Shown here: in pieces, positions 11,439 to 23,458 of the stretch
Layout: each line of letters begins with the position of its first letter
How positions within the stretch are numbered: the first letter of the stretch is position 1
NCBI RefSeq assembly: GCF_910592395.1
Contig: NC_088324.1
Location: 15,774,953-15,838,952, forward strand
Length of the DNA: 64,000 nt
Reading direction: 5' to 3'
From: Lineus longissimus
Lineage: Eukaryota; Nemertea; Pilidiophora; Heteronemertea; Lineidae
Program-made: the position numbers and the translations under genes
The notes under the pieces: model-generated
The model's input: the letters and a program-made list of their open reading frames with translations, nothing else
Database searches by the model: none
Told to the model about the DNA's origin: nothing

Positions 11439-13607
11439 GCTGCTCTTTGAAGGGAAAACACAGGCAAATGCCAACTTGTCCTTGAAACGTTTGGCTCAGT
11501 CCCCGTGGCAACCAGTCCAGTTGCCGGACGTTGTAACAAAATCGTTTGACCATAACTTGGATGCTTTCCAGAACATGGAGTTTTCCGTACCGATGTTCGG
11601 GGTCAAAACAGGCTGCCCGTACACGGGTGTCCAGCTCATGGTACTAGTCCAGGAGCGTGGCAGATTTGAGGAGATGGAGCATTTTTATCATAATGTTACT
11701 GGACTCAAACCTTTGACCCGCCATTCTGCTGGGTCCGAGGTTCAATACTGTGTTTTCCCTCTGTCTCAGCGGGCGGAGCTGGTCATAGCGTATTACCCAG
11801 AAGTCACTGTCGGCTCGCTCAAAAACTCCTCTGTCTACATCCAGGTGTCTGACGTGAAGCATATCCAGGGAATCATAAAAATCAGTGCGGACCATTGGCA
11901 CATCAATGACCCAGAAGGGAACAAGGTCGTACTTTTCATGCCTCTGAAATAAGAGAGCATTTTCGTACTTGTCAATGTGTCCCTTATTGATTGCTATCAA
12001 TTTTGGAAATCTTAACTTTTAGTAGTTACAGTGGGGTGGTGGTGAAATGTGACTAACATTAAGAATCGAAAGGATCACATGTTTTGTGCTAATGTTATTG
12101 CTGTCTCAAGTGCTAAGTCATGTAGGTGGCAACCTACACAGGTCGGGCTTCGTCCTCTCCTTAATGTGTAATTATCAGGGTATGCTAATACACCGGACCT
12201 GTGCTAAAGTGAGATGAGATCATTGGCAAGACACTGTTTGTGTATCATGACTTCGCTTCCAAGTGTCAGTAGATGAGAAGCATGTGTAGAACTTGTGAAT
12301 CAAATGCTGAAGATTTCCTCTTGAACTTTGGTTAAAGTATTATTTTAAAGAGCCAGTAAATAGCATTTTTAATTGTTCAAATACCGTTTACCTGCATATT
12401 GAGCTTGAATTTCGGTAAATTGAACGTGGAAACCTCTATGGCGCCCCTCTTGACGGGGTCAGGAAATGTTAGTAAGCGTTGGAAGAACCAGAAATGAGAG
12501 TTTTTCTCTTGGTGAGCTGTGGAGGTTGATCGTGTCATAACCTAGCCATGATTTTATCATTCATCATCTAATTGTTGTTGATTTTGTTACTGAAGAACAG
12601 TTGTAACCCGTTAAGACTTTTGTTAATGGTACTTGGTTTAGTTCTGTTCCTTGCTACTTTTAAAACTTGATGACAAGGTATTTGAGGACCAACTGAATGT
12701 ATTTATTCAAGAATGTTTGAAAAATGTTCAATAAGGCTATATATATTGACAAGCCAAGAATGTACCTTTGTATTTCCTGCCTACTCTTTGCAAAACCATT
12801 TGACCTGATGCCACAAATTGGCGTGCTTCTCAAGAAGGCTACTGAACAATTGGTCTTCTCAAAGCTACATGCACATAACCAACAAAATGGTGATGAAAAC
12901 GAAAAATGTTTTCAGCGTCAGCCCCCACTTGTCAGACAGGGACTAAATCATGTGCCAAAGTAGCTGAAAACAAACTGAACATTTGGAAAATAGTGGAAAA
13001 TACGCCTGAGAGTGGCTCTAGAGTAATATACCGTCTTACTTCTTTGCTTATGAAGACCTATTGTTGAGGGCTACTACACCATTTGTGGCACAGGACATAT
13101 TGAATTTGTCTTTGCTTCATACATGTACTGTTCAGTGATGTTCTTACCTCCAACCAAGGCATACATGTAGTTCATTGTGTATCAAAACCAACTATTCAAG
13201 CACATACTGTGTCACAAAAACAAGATTATCTACTTATGAGTTTGAATAACTCACATCAATTAAGGTGAAACAGTGCTTTTTGTTTCCTGTTTGTTTACAC
13301 TTATAACAGGCAGTTCACTCAAGTATATGTTAGTGGACAACATGGTGGTAGTGTACATTTCATTATTCAACCAAGGCTATGGAATCGCCTATTGAAATCG
13401 ATTCATTGTGGTTATAATTTGTATCATTTTCCCCAGCAGCAATGCTCTTGTAACACAGTCGTAATACATTTCAGTTGACTTTAAACCAAAAATAGATAAT
13501 CTTTTCTTACTAAATGTATCATTGTGTTCGTGTTCTTTTCTCCGTGGAATTCTGATGCAGAAAGAGAGTGCCGAAGACTAGCAAAAAAGTAGGAGGTGAA
13601 CTTGAGC
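11439..13607. repeat. Tandem duplication, copy 2
   Basis: Second copy of the 2.16 kb unit. The left junction joins the end of copy 1 (...GGTGAACTTGA) to the FAM124 coding sequence GCTGCTCTTTG. The right junction, near 13607, leads into C-rich satellite DNA. Non-coding differences from copy 1 include 12064 (A for G) and a few-base indel near 12150. It carries the coding fragment described separately; the rest is non-coding. Confidence 0.93.
11440..11952 (+). pseudogene. Duplicated 3' fragment of the FAM124-like last exon
   Basis: This encodes the last 170 or so residues of the FAM124-like protein, identical to the parent copy from LLFEGK to the stop. It lacks the acceptor and first 196 bases of the parent exon. 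The in-frame extension upstream reaches GTG at 11401 but no ATG. A possible acceptor, CTGATGCAG ending near 11394, is in the wrong phase to join the exon ending at 8416. It is therefore probably a non-functional fragment, unless it serves as an alternative terminal or untranslated exon of the same gene. Confidence 0.7.
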
Positions 13608-14150
13608 CCCCCTCAGTTACACAGGGATGGCCCCCCAAAGTTACCTTAGTCTGGCCCCCCAAAGTTGCACAGATCCGACCCCTTATGTAATATAACTCAG
13701 ACGAGAGTGAGGAGACAGTCACAACCAGATCCAATCAAACCTGCTCACACCTTGCGATGCCATCTTGAAATACCAGGGTCTGTTGCATGTTCCTCCAATC
13801 GGACACAGCATAAGCTTGGTAAGTGCCGAGTGAAGGGGCCTGAAGGTCGGCACTGAATGGGACCCTTGAGCACAACCATGCACAATCTGACAGTCACAGT
13901 CAACTAATCTGACAGCTCCATGCCCTTCGCCAGGTTTCCTTATCCTCTTCTGATACACCCTGTATATAGCAAGAAAGACAAGTATGGTCATTTGGATCGA
14001 CATTATACAGGGTGTGACGATGTCTCAACGACCTTGAGGTTTTACAGATCCTCTTCTGAACCATCCTGCGTAGATAACACAAATGATTGCAATAGCATGG
14101 GCATTTGGAGCAACTGATACAGGTTGTGACAATGTCTTCATGCCCTTAAG
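13608..14150. repeat. Short degenerate direct repeats at the edge of the satellite field
   Basis: 13605-13680 has three copies of a C-rich motif (CCCCCCAAAGTT and variants). 13930-14140 contains two or three diverged copies of a roughly 105 bp unit, recognisable by ATCCTCTTCTGA, CATTTGGA and a TACAGGGTGTGACNATGTC segment. The first copy also contains an inverted pair around ACACCCTGTATA and TATACAGGGTGT. No gene is supported here. Confidence 0.6.
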
Positions 14151-14179
14151 TCTGGTTGTGAGAATCGCATCTCTCTCAC

Positions 14180-14878
14180 TGTATTGGCAAGACAGCGGAG
14201 AAGCCAGGCCGATTCGTCATGGTCTCTCACTGTGTTAGCCCCACGGAGGAGCTGTCTCTCCCCACTCACTATGTGAGCAAGACAGCGGAGAAGCCAGGCC
14301 GATTCGTCGTGGTCTCTCACTGTGTTAGCCCCACGGAGGAGCTGTATCTCCCCACTCACTATGTGCGCAAGACGGCGGAGAAGCCAGGCCGATTCGTCGT
14401 GGTCTCTCACTGTGTTAGCCCCACGGAGGTGCTGTCTCTCCCCACTCACTATGTGAGCAAGACGGTGGAGAAGCCAGGTCGATTCGTCATGGTCTCTCAC
14501 TGTGTTAGCCACACGGTGGAGCTGTCTCTCCCCACTCACTATATGAGCAAGACAGCGGAGAAGCCAGGTCGATTCGTCGTGGTCTCTCACTGTGTTAGCC
14601 CCACGGAGGAGCTGTCTCTCCCCACTCACTATGTGCGCAAGACGGTGGAGAAGCCAGGCCGATTCGTCATGGTCTCTCACTGTGATAGCCCCACGGAGGA
14701 GCTGTCTCTCCCCACTCACTATGTGCGCAAGACGGTGGAGAAGCCAGGTCGATTCGTCATGGTCTCTCACTGTGATAGCCCCACGGAGGAGCTGTCTCTC
14801 CCCACTCACTATGTGCGCAAGACAGCGGAGAAGCCAGGTCGATTCGTCGTGGTCTCTTACTGTGTTGCCACACGGTAG
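14180..14878. repeat. 90 bp tandem repeat (about 7.5 units)
   Basis: Units begin with GGTCTCTCACTGTG at 14221, 14311, 14401, 14491, 14581, 14671, 14761 and (weaker) 14851, an exact 90 bp period. Because 90 is divisible by three and the unit has few stops, long frames stay open on both strands: about 219 codons plus and 223 minus, each a 30-residue repeat. There is no codon bias, start context or splice site to favour either as a gene, so I treat it as satellite DNA. Confidence 0.9.
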
Positions 14879-15200
14879 AGCTGGTATATTATGTCTGATT
14901 CGGTCTGGTGGTGACTGTCACAACTCACTATACGGGTTAGACGGTGGAGCAGTCAGATCGATTCGTCATGGTCTCTCACTGTGATGGCCACACGGTAGAG
15001 CTGGTATACTATGTCTGATTCGGTCTGGTGGTGACTGTCACAACTCACTATACGGGTGAGACGGTGGAGGAGCCAGGCCGACTCGTCATGGTCTCTCACT
15101 GTGATGGCCACACGGTAGAGCTGGTATACTCGGTCTTGACTGTCACAACTCACTATACGGGCTAGACGGTGGAGCAGCCAGGCCGACTGGGTATGGTCTC
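14879..15200. repeat. 120 bp variant of the 90 bp repeat (about 2.5 units)
   Basis: GTCTCTCACTGTGATGG recurs at 14971 and 15091, a 120 bp period. Each unit keeps the GGTGGAG...CCAGG(C)CGA..CGTCATGGTCTCTCAC part of the 90 bp unit and has gained about 30 bp including CTGGTATACTATGTC and GGTGGTGACTGTCACAACT. A third, shortened unit ends near 15200. This is a clear step in satellite evolution next to the parent form. Confidence 0.85.
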
Positions 15201-16340
15201 TCACTCTGTGAGCAACAGATCAATGGAGCTGGTATACTACGTCTTATTCATGCCGATTCCGTCTAATTTTGTCTGTATCATCTTGATTTGTCGCCGCGAT
15301 GGCGGCACGATCGGGACAAAGACGACGACCACAAGCCAGACTGAATCGGACCTGGATGCCGCATAGTTCATGACAACATGGTCTGGTTGTGACCGTCTCA
15401 GGTTTACGACATGGCTTACTTATTGGTCAGACAGCGCGACCGTCTTCACGGTGATAGAGAGATAGGAGAGTGACAACTAGACCGAATGGGACCTGGCGGC
15501 CTCAACGCGTTGCCAACATGTTGAGGGAGTCGAGACTACAATAGAGACCTCTCATGCAAGCGGCTTGATAGCACAACCGCTTACAAACACGGTGAGATAG
15601 TTGAGAGAGTCACACCCAGACCGAATTGGACGTGGCTGCTCCGCCGTCTCACGATGCGCCGAGATAGTTCACAACGTTGCAACCAGACTGAATTTAAACA
15701 TGGCTACATCCCCGTATTGCCATCTCGGTTGAGACAATCACAATCAGACCGAGTCAACTTGCAGCTCCACCGTGTTGGAGTTAATATTGTCATAAACAAA
15801 CCGAACGGACCCAGCGCTAAAACGGCGAGAGAGTTGAGACAGTCACAACGAGACCAAATCGGACCTGACAGAACCACCGTCTCACCCAAACCGTCGGTCT
15901 CTCTCACCTCTCTCACACAGTGTTTGCAAGACGGTGGAGCAGCCAAGTCTGATTCGGACACGTTGTGACTGTCACAACTGTATGTCCACCGTATGGGAAA
16001 GACGGCGGAGCTGCCAGCTTTGACTCGGGTTAGGTAAGCCATTCGAACTGTTGTTGTGACTGTCACATCTTTTTCAACGTATCATGTCCCATTCGATTTG
16101 CTCGTTGCTGTCCCATCTGCATCACCGTGTCGCTGTTGAGTCGAGATATAGGACGGCCACATCTTTACCTCATGACTTGGTCTGGCTGTCTCGTCTTTCC
16201 CATCGTCCCAACACGGTGAGACAGCCAATTCGGTCTGATTGTGACTACATGTCTCATCTCTCCAAATTGTTACTCTCACAGCCTGAGCCAGACAGAAGCG
16301 TAGAGGAAACAGAGACAGTCGCAACCAGGCCGAATTGCAC
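15201..16340. repeat. Decayed satellite related to the neighbouring repeats
   Basis: Scattered, degraded pieces of the same vocabulary recur: GAGACAGTCACAACCAGACCGAAT-like strings, CTCACC, and ACGGTGGAGCAGCCA near 15930. They occur in both orientations without a regular period. Open frames of 80-120 codons occur on both strands but follow the repeat and show no domain. I read this as the eroded flank of the array. Confidence 0.6.
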
Positions 16341-16616
16341 CTGTCTCCACTTTGTTACCATTGCAGCCTGTGCTCATAATGATATCTAAGATTCAGCATA
16401 TGAAAAGAGAAATACATGTTCATGAAAATATAATTTGATACTATACAGCAATCTGAGCTGCATCTTAAAGCAGTACGAAGTTCTGGGTTTGAGATCTCCA
16501 TGCAAACATCTCTCACAACATTTTCATTCCTAAACCATGACAAGAATGCATGTCTTTTCATATGTGTTGTCATTCCCAGCTGTATCGTTTCATGTCTTCA
16601 CTGCTCAGCGTAGTTG

Positions 16617-18321
16617 CTACGAGTCAGTTGACACTGAATGAGATGGTTCCGCCGACATGACCAAGTTGGAACGTCTCTGCTCCTCAGGAGGCAAGCCGTC
16701 GCTATGCCAGGTGATACGTTGGTCAAATAGGGGCGAGTGTGTACGCACTAAGCGATGTGGTCCATTGGCTTCATTAAATACACACTGTTCAGATAAGACC
16801 TCTATTAATCCAGCGACACGGAACGTTTGAATATATAGGTCCTTCTCAAAACTGATTTCGTAGAAGTGTATCTCCACTGTCGCATGCAGAAAGCCGGGTC
16901 GGCTCCTGACCGATTAACAGTATTCGTACAGTAGCAGTAGCTTCGTACTCCAATCAATGCAAAACGACTTTAACCTGCGTGGTGATGTCTTTAATTAACA
17001 TTAAAGACATCAATAGGTAAATACCGGTCATGGGCCGATCATGAGGTGTCGTTCGTCCTGTTGTTTGAGATAGTCCCATGGTCATCGAGGCGGATGATTA
17101 TCACTGACGGCGGGCGAGGTATCAAATGTTGCGAATCAAGTCATGTGGTTCTTCCCAAAACGTCTGTAATAACAGCAACACGCAGCTGATGTTGAGATAC
17201 AGTCTATGAATTCTGTTATCACATACGTTTCAGTGTCCATGCTGAAATAAGTCTTGAAAAATGATCCCATCAGCAGTCGATCGTGGTTGAGAGGCTCCGT
17301 ACAACAAGAATCGTGATGTGAGAATACGATCATCGTAGTAATGCTACAAGGTTTCAAGGTGGAGACATCTGGCTGTTGTGTTTGGAACTACCCATGACGC
17401 CCAGCAGCCCTGGGCGCGGCAAGGTTGTTGATGTTGTCATCACTGTCTCCGCCTGGATAACCATCAGGATTCACTTGGATATAGCATCTCTTTGGAGACC
17501 TGAGTAAGTTGTTTTGTCTTTATATCGGCATGATATCAGCTGCATGTAGTAAGCATTATCGGGAAAATACTGAGGTAGACTTGGTTTTGGATGTGCAAGG
17601 TTTGTCCTGACCGCGATCCTACCAATGGCATTCACATTCTCTCAATGTTCTTTTATGCTCGTCCATTATATCACATTGCATTGCTTCTTTTTTGATGACC
17701 ACTCAAACAGGGTCGATCTGCTCCGTGTTATTACTTCCCACATCTTCATTGGTGCGATTACGGGAGCAAATGTTCCATCTATTCTTTCATAGGATACTTG
17801 ATATGCAGTGTAGAAACTTCTCATCACTGCAAGTAATCACTCTTCGTGGTCGTCGTTGGCCATTGCTGGTTGCTTTGGGTGACCTTGGAGGCAGTAACAG
17901 GGAGTAGTATGCCATGTAAAAACTTAATATATATGTGTTATAGCGCTTTATATCGGATAATAATCTGAATTCTCAGCAAGATTCTCAGGTAAGGTCGTTA
18001 GTTACGATATTAGATAATAAGAATCTTACAAGAATCCTCCAAGAATCTTATAAAGATTCTACGTGTACCTAAACTTGCACTAGATCTGGGTAAGTTCCCG
18101 AATATCGGCCTTAACATACCCTTGGATTGGGCAGATGTCGCTGGAATTGGCAACCTTTCTATTCGTGGTTGACGGTGAAGGCTCTCGTGGAACCAATAAG
18201 AAGTTATATCAGTATATAACAACAGTCGGTTGACCTCTTCAAAAATCACCACCAGGTCACCTTGGATGTTGCAGTATGCTGTGGTTTGAAGTGTGGGTAT
18301 ATCGGAGGAGGAATTTCTCAT
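16617..18321 (-). CDS. Possible two-exon gene, unknown function (152 aa)
   Basis: Exon 18321-18120 starts at an ATG (MRNSSSDIPTLQ...) and ends in a GTATGT donor, phase 1. Exon 16876-16617 begins after a TGCGACAG acceptor, also phase 1, and runs to TAG. The join gives 152 residues. Both exons read like ordinary protein (for example VVIFEEVNRLLLY and FYEISFEKDLYIQTFRVAGL), with no signal peptide, membrane segment or recognised domain. The evidence is open frame, matched phase and splice consensus only. An extra exon between them, or independence of the two frames, is possible. Neighbouring DNA is repeat-rich, so a relic of a mobile element is an alternative. Confidence 0.33.
16984..17011. repeat. 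Perfect 12 bp inverted repeat
   Basis: GATGTCTTTAAT and its exact reverse complement are separated by TAAC, giving a strong 12 bp stem. It lies in the intron of the possible minus-strand gene. No U-tract follows, and its role is unknown. Confidence 0.7.
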
Positions 18322-18920
18322 TAACGGTATGGCTGATCTCTCAAGTAAAACCTCAGGTCATGAAGTGTTTGTAAACACTGCCACTCATTCGTCATCTGAA
18401 GCTCGAATGAAAGAGATAACATCGGAAACATTTCTTTCCATTAACCTCGGATGACGGCTGACAATGCGAGTTACAAATTGATATGTAGTGCGCTGGTGTC
18501 AGTAATTCTATTAGCATATTTATCTGACCCGGGTGGCAAGCAATATTGCGTGGTATTGTGATTGACCACGCCAGAGTTGCAGCTCATCATACTAAAAGTG
18601 GTGTTATATGCATTTTTCAAATATGTTTGCTGAAGGAGGGAAATACGAATGCAACAGCGTGGATAGATGAAGGTGAAGTCTGCCTCAGTGATAGGTACCC
18701 CTGGTCACTCATCCACCAGTGGCCGACTAACCGCTCGCAGCGTCGCAACCATCTTTGGAGATGGGGCTGTGCACGTCAACCATAAGTCCATAAAAGCTAT
18801 TCCATCGTCTGGTTGAATTACGATACTGTGACAAAATACCAAAGAACCTGTGAATGCAGAAAGGAATAGGCGCCTCGCCGAAAAATTGCCACCTCTATCA
18901 GTTGCGTATGCGTATTGAAT
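18322..18920. other. Non-coding stretch
   Basis: Between the possible minus-strand gene and the 52 bp minisatellite. Short open frames on both strands lack splice signals and domains. I see nothing supportable here. Confidence 0.5.
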
Positions 18921-20113
18921 GTGCATCATTCTAGCTCACTGTATCCTCCGGCCGAATCCCCCAAGAGCGAACGTGCATCATTCTAGCTCACTGTATCCTC
19001 CGGCCGAATCCCCCAAGAGCGAACGTGCATCATTCTAGCTCACTGACTCCTCCGGCCGAATCCCCCAAGAGCAAACGTGCATCATTCTAGCTCACTGACT
19101 CCTCCGGCCGAATCCCCCAAGAGCGAACGTGCATCATTCTAGCTCACTGTATCCTCCGGCCGAATCCCCCAAGAGCGAACGTGCATCATTCTAGCTCACT
19201 GACTCCTCCGGCCGAATCCCCCAAGAGCAAACGTGCATCATTCTAGCTCACTGACTCCTCCGGCCGAATCCCCCAAGAGCGAACGTGCATCATTCTAGCT
19301 CACTGTATCCTCCGGCCGAATCCCCCAAGAGCGAACGTGCATCATTCTAGCTCACTGACTCCTCCGGCCGAATCCCCCAAGAGCAAACGTGCATCATTCT
19401 AGCTCACTGTATCCTCCGGCCGAATCCCCCAAGAGCGAACGTGCATCATTCTAGCTCACTGACTCCTCCGGCCGAATCCCCCAAGAGCGAACGTGCATCA
19501 TTCTAGCTCACTGTATCCTCGGCCCGAATCCCCCAAGAGCGAACGTGCATCATTCTAGCTCACTGACTCCTCCGGCCGAATCCCCCAAGAGCAAACGTGC
19601 ATCATTCTAGCTCACTGTATCCTCCGGCCGAATCCCCCAAGAGCGAACGTGCATCATTCTAGCTCACTGACTCCTCCGGCCGAATCCCCCAAGAGCGAAC
19701 GTGCATCATTCTAGCTCACTGACTCCTCCGGCCGAATCCCCCAAGAGCAAACGTGCATCATTCTAGCTCACTGACTCCTCCGGCCGAATCCCCCAAGAGC
19801 GAACGTGCATCATTCTAGCTCACTGACTCCTCCGGCCGAATCCCCCAAGAGCGAACGTGCATCATTCTAGCTCACTGACTCCTCCGGCCGAATCCCCCAA
19901 GAGCAAACGTGCATCATTCTAGCTCACTGTATCCTCCGGCCGGATCCCCCAAGAGCGAACGTGCATCATTCTAGCTCACTGTATCCTCCGGACGAATCCC
20001 CCAAGAGCGAACGTGCATTATTCTAGCTCACTGTATCCTCCGGCCGAATCCACCAAGAGCGAACGTGCATCATTTTAGCTCACATGACTCCTCCGGCCGG
20101 ATCCCCCAAGAGC
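18921..20113. repeat. 52 bp minisatellite, about 23 units
   Basis: The unit contains GTGCATCATTCTAGCTCACT, then TGTATCC or TGACTCC, then CCGGCCGAATCCCCCAAGAG and GCGAAC or GCAAAC. The exact 52 bp step holds across almost the whole array. Variants fall in a partly regular order: units 3-5 and 6-8 both read (GACT, GCAA), (GACT, GCGA), (GTAT, GCGA), a 156 bp higher-order repeat that then breaks down. The last four units are most diverged, as expected at an array edge. Confidence 0.95.
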
Positions 20114-23100
20114 GACAGACATAGCAAAATAAGCCATGAAGGTTTATTTCACAAAATATCATTAGTATTCGAGGTCTTTCGCCATCGATTTTTCAACGTC
20201 GTAATCTGAAACATCCACTAGTGCTAGCAACGACATGCAGCACGATGATAGAGAAGTCAGTGGGTCTTGAGAGATTTCCAGCGATTTTAAGATGACTAGG
20301 TTGATGGTCTACAAACACTGCACTCTGTGGATGCCGCATAAACTCTAGCTGTGTCACAGCCATTCAAAACCTTAGATCTCACAGCGGCCTTATGCCCCGA
20401 TTTGTGACATGAATATCAAAATATCCACGGCAGTGCAGTGTGTACGGCGGCCATGAAAATGTCTAAATTGTGACACGGCGGCCGTAAATCATCTTGATAG
20501 TATCACGGTAGCCATGAAATACTACGTTCCTTGTCACGGTAACCATAGAAATGTCTAAAATGCCCGGCCAGGCAACGCCATAGAATGTCTGCTTTTGTCA
20601 CGCGCGCGGTTGCCATGAAATGTCCTAGGTGTGGCCGACAAAGCGATACAGGATAAAGCGGAGGGTGGCGTTGGTGGCAACATGCTGGCGTATTTCTATA
20701 CTCCTTCAGTTACCCGTTGGTCCACGACCACGACTAGCTTTTTTGAATAGCCAGCCCTGGATAGCATTTGTCAACGACAATGCCATTAACGAATGTAAAC
20801 ACTGAAATACGAATGGTAATTACGAAAATACGAATGTAATTAAACATGCATGACATGTCATGTTAACTGCTCAAACCTGCAAGAGACGAAAGAAAGCGAT
20901 CAAAGCCAATGTGAACTGAGTAGTTAGAAGTCTATTTCTGTGGCTGACCTGGATATGTGTTATTATACTTAACTGATTATGATATAACACTGAATGATAG
21001 AGACTCAACATAGACTATTAATCATCATTACGGGAGCAAATGACACATATAAATCGAATACCATTACAAGGTATTAAGCCGAAATGATAAATGTGATCTG
21101 CAATGGGGATGGTTTTTTAGATTTGACGATGATTTGAGTGTTATCGACACCTCATTATTACCAAATCATGTTATCGCTGTGATGGGAACTGGTCATGGGC
21201 GAAATTGGTTGCTGTATGGTGCTGTTCGTGCATTTCACACAAATACATGTATCGTTGTGTCAACGCATGTGAGGAAAGCAGGGGCAGTGCAGCATAGAAA
21301 GTTAGTGCTTTGTTCAACCTAATGTTTACATTTTTCTGTCGGTATTTCACGCGGCTAAAGCAGTGACGCTGCATCATTTCCATGGCCCTGCCCTACACTA
21401 GGCAGTGATTTTAAACCATCAGAAGAATACTTCAAACAAGACCTTGATTTCGCAAAGCAATATCGTGACAAGCCTCCGGAAATGTTCTAATGTTTTTATG
21501 TTTAGTGTATGGTAGATACAAAATGAGAAATATCGACAGTAATAAAGCAAGTTGAAAGAAGCTGGAAGATCAGCGTCAACATTTATACGCATCATCTCCA
21601 CGCAACATCACTATTTTGAAGTACTCTCAATAAAAATCCAACGGAAACGCACTTATTTCGCTACTTGTTCAAGCTACTTCACATCAAAGAGTCCTACTTT
21701 TGATGACAGAGTAATGTTACATTAAACATGGAATCTTGATAGCTGAATTTGCATAAAAGCTTACATATTTTGAAAGTTATGAATTTTTGAATGAATCATG
21801 TTAGCACCTGGTACAGGCCCTTTATTTTGTTTACGTTAAAATGTATATCACATGTACATATAAATGTCATATTGTATTCCTCGTTATACATTATTCATCA
21901 AATCTTGCTTGTAACGTAACAAAGGCCAGGTGTGTCTCTTTTTAAAGAAATTAAAAAAAGTTGAATTTTGACTGTGAAAATTACAAGCATGAAGCGGATA
22001 TCACTAAATAGACATGCATACTCCATTTCATTTTACCAGATTTGCTGTGAAATCTTTATGGACACTTCAATAAAAACCGGGGGTTTCTTTGGCCGTTTAA
22101 CGACGAACTTCTTCTATCTGAGCCAACACACGGAGAAAGCCGTCACAGTAAAACCTTCCAAAAGAGGCCATGGAATCGAGCACATGTGCTTACAATGGGG
22201 TGATACTTCTCCATCTGTATCACGAACTGTATCAAATGAACGGCTTTGCCAATATCAATGACTAGATAGCCGCGGCCTTAGCCAGGGAATATTGTGATTA
22301 ATGTGAATATACAATGTAGTTATAATGTAGGGGAAAAAAAGGAATTAAACAGTAGAGAGTGATGCCAATGAATATTGCATACAAATGAACATCCTTGCTG
22401 AAATCTATTAAGGCAATTAGTACTTGTACGCTTCGTAGATGGAAGTCATTACTCCAGTTGCGTACCTCGATCAGCAGCAATATGGGTCACGCCACCCCGA
22501 ATTAACCAGTCATTAATGAGAATAGGAGGGCTCCGTTTAATGTTGACTCCAGTTTTCATCTATCATAGCTTGGGCTATAGTTGGACAGCTGTATCAAGGC
22601 CACCTACATTTGTATTTGATTGGTGTTACCAGAGACAGCTTGAAACAGAGGGATATAGATGATTCCACCGAGTAGATAATCTGTACTTGGTACTATGTTC
22701 TCGGAGCATTTACATGGTGTCGACGCTAGCCTCCTGATTTCATAGCTCAAGTAGCCTACAGATGCCACTGTACAATGCATCAAAACTGCGGCGAACAGTT
22801 TGCATCCAGGTTTTTCCTTAATGTCAAATCAGCATGGCCACAAAACGGTTGCCCCATTACTGGAAACGTCACCATCATACTTATTATTGTTTCAGAAGGA
22901 ATGGAGTGATATTTCAGGACTGCTGTTCAGTTTTTGCGTTATTAGCGTGTACATCTGGGAGTGTGCCTGCCAGTATCTGACGGCTTTTATCCATTAACTG
23001 GATGCCGAGGCTGCTAAGCCATCAGATATAAATGTTTAAGGGGCGAGCCCCAGGGGAGTCTGTTGTTGAGATGGCCCGGACAATTACACATGGCCTGTAT

Positions 23101-23458
23101 GTCACTTTAGAATGTACCAGACTAACGTATTACTGATAACTCCCTCATTAATACAGATCAAGTGACCAAAAAAGCATGGTTTTTGAGGTTTTTTTGGTAA
23201 ATTACTGGTGAAGTTGTTCAGTAATGACAAATAATGCCATTATTCGGGTCAGACGTGTTTATTAGCATTTAATTGTAAATGCCTATCATACTTGTTCCAA
23301 AATGGAATAATTATTCATACATTTATACGTTTTGCCCATCAGGTAGGCATTTGCCTCTTCCAAATCTTGCAGGGCCTACTTCTGAAAATATCTGATCAGA
23401 AGCCTTACTTCTTGATAAATGACATGTTGTTTTTCCCTATTTTCAGTAGTTGAGCAAA
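20114..23458. other. Long non-coding stretch upstream of paralog A
   Basis: No supported exon. 20425-20640 has five or so loose repeats of a G-C rich segment followed by CCATGAAATGTCT. The remainder is AT-rich and unstructured to my reading. A polypyrimidine tract and TTTTCAG end at 23446, 12 bases before the ATG of gene A. This implies at least one untranslated first exon, and hence the promoter, somewhere upstream in this region. Confidence 0.45.

Noticed and set aside
14138-14878. Long frames on both strands encoding 30-residue repeats
   Set aside because: The 90 bp unit is a multiple of three with few stops, so both strands stay open. This is a property of the satellite, not of a gene.
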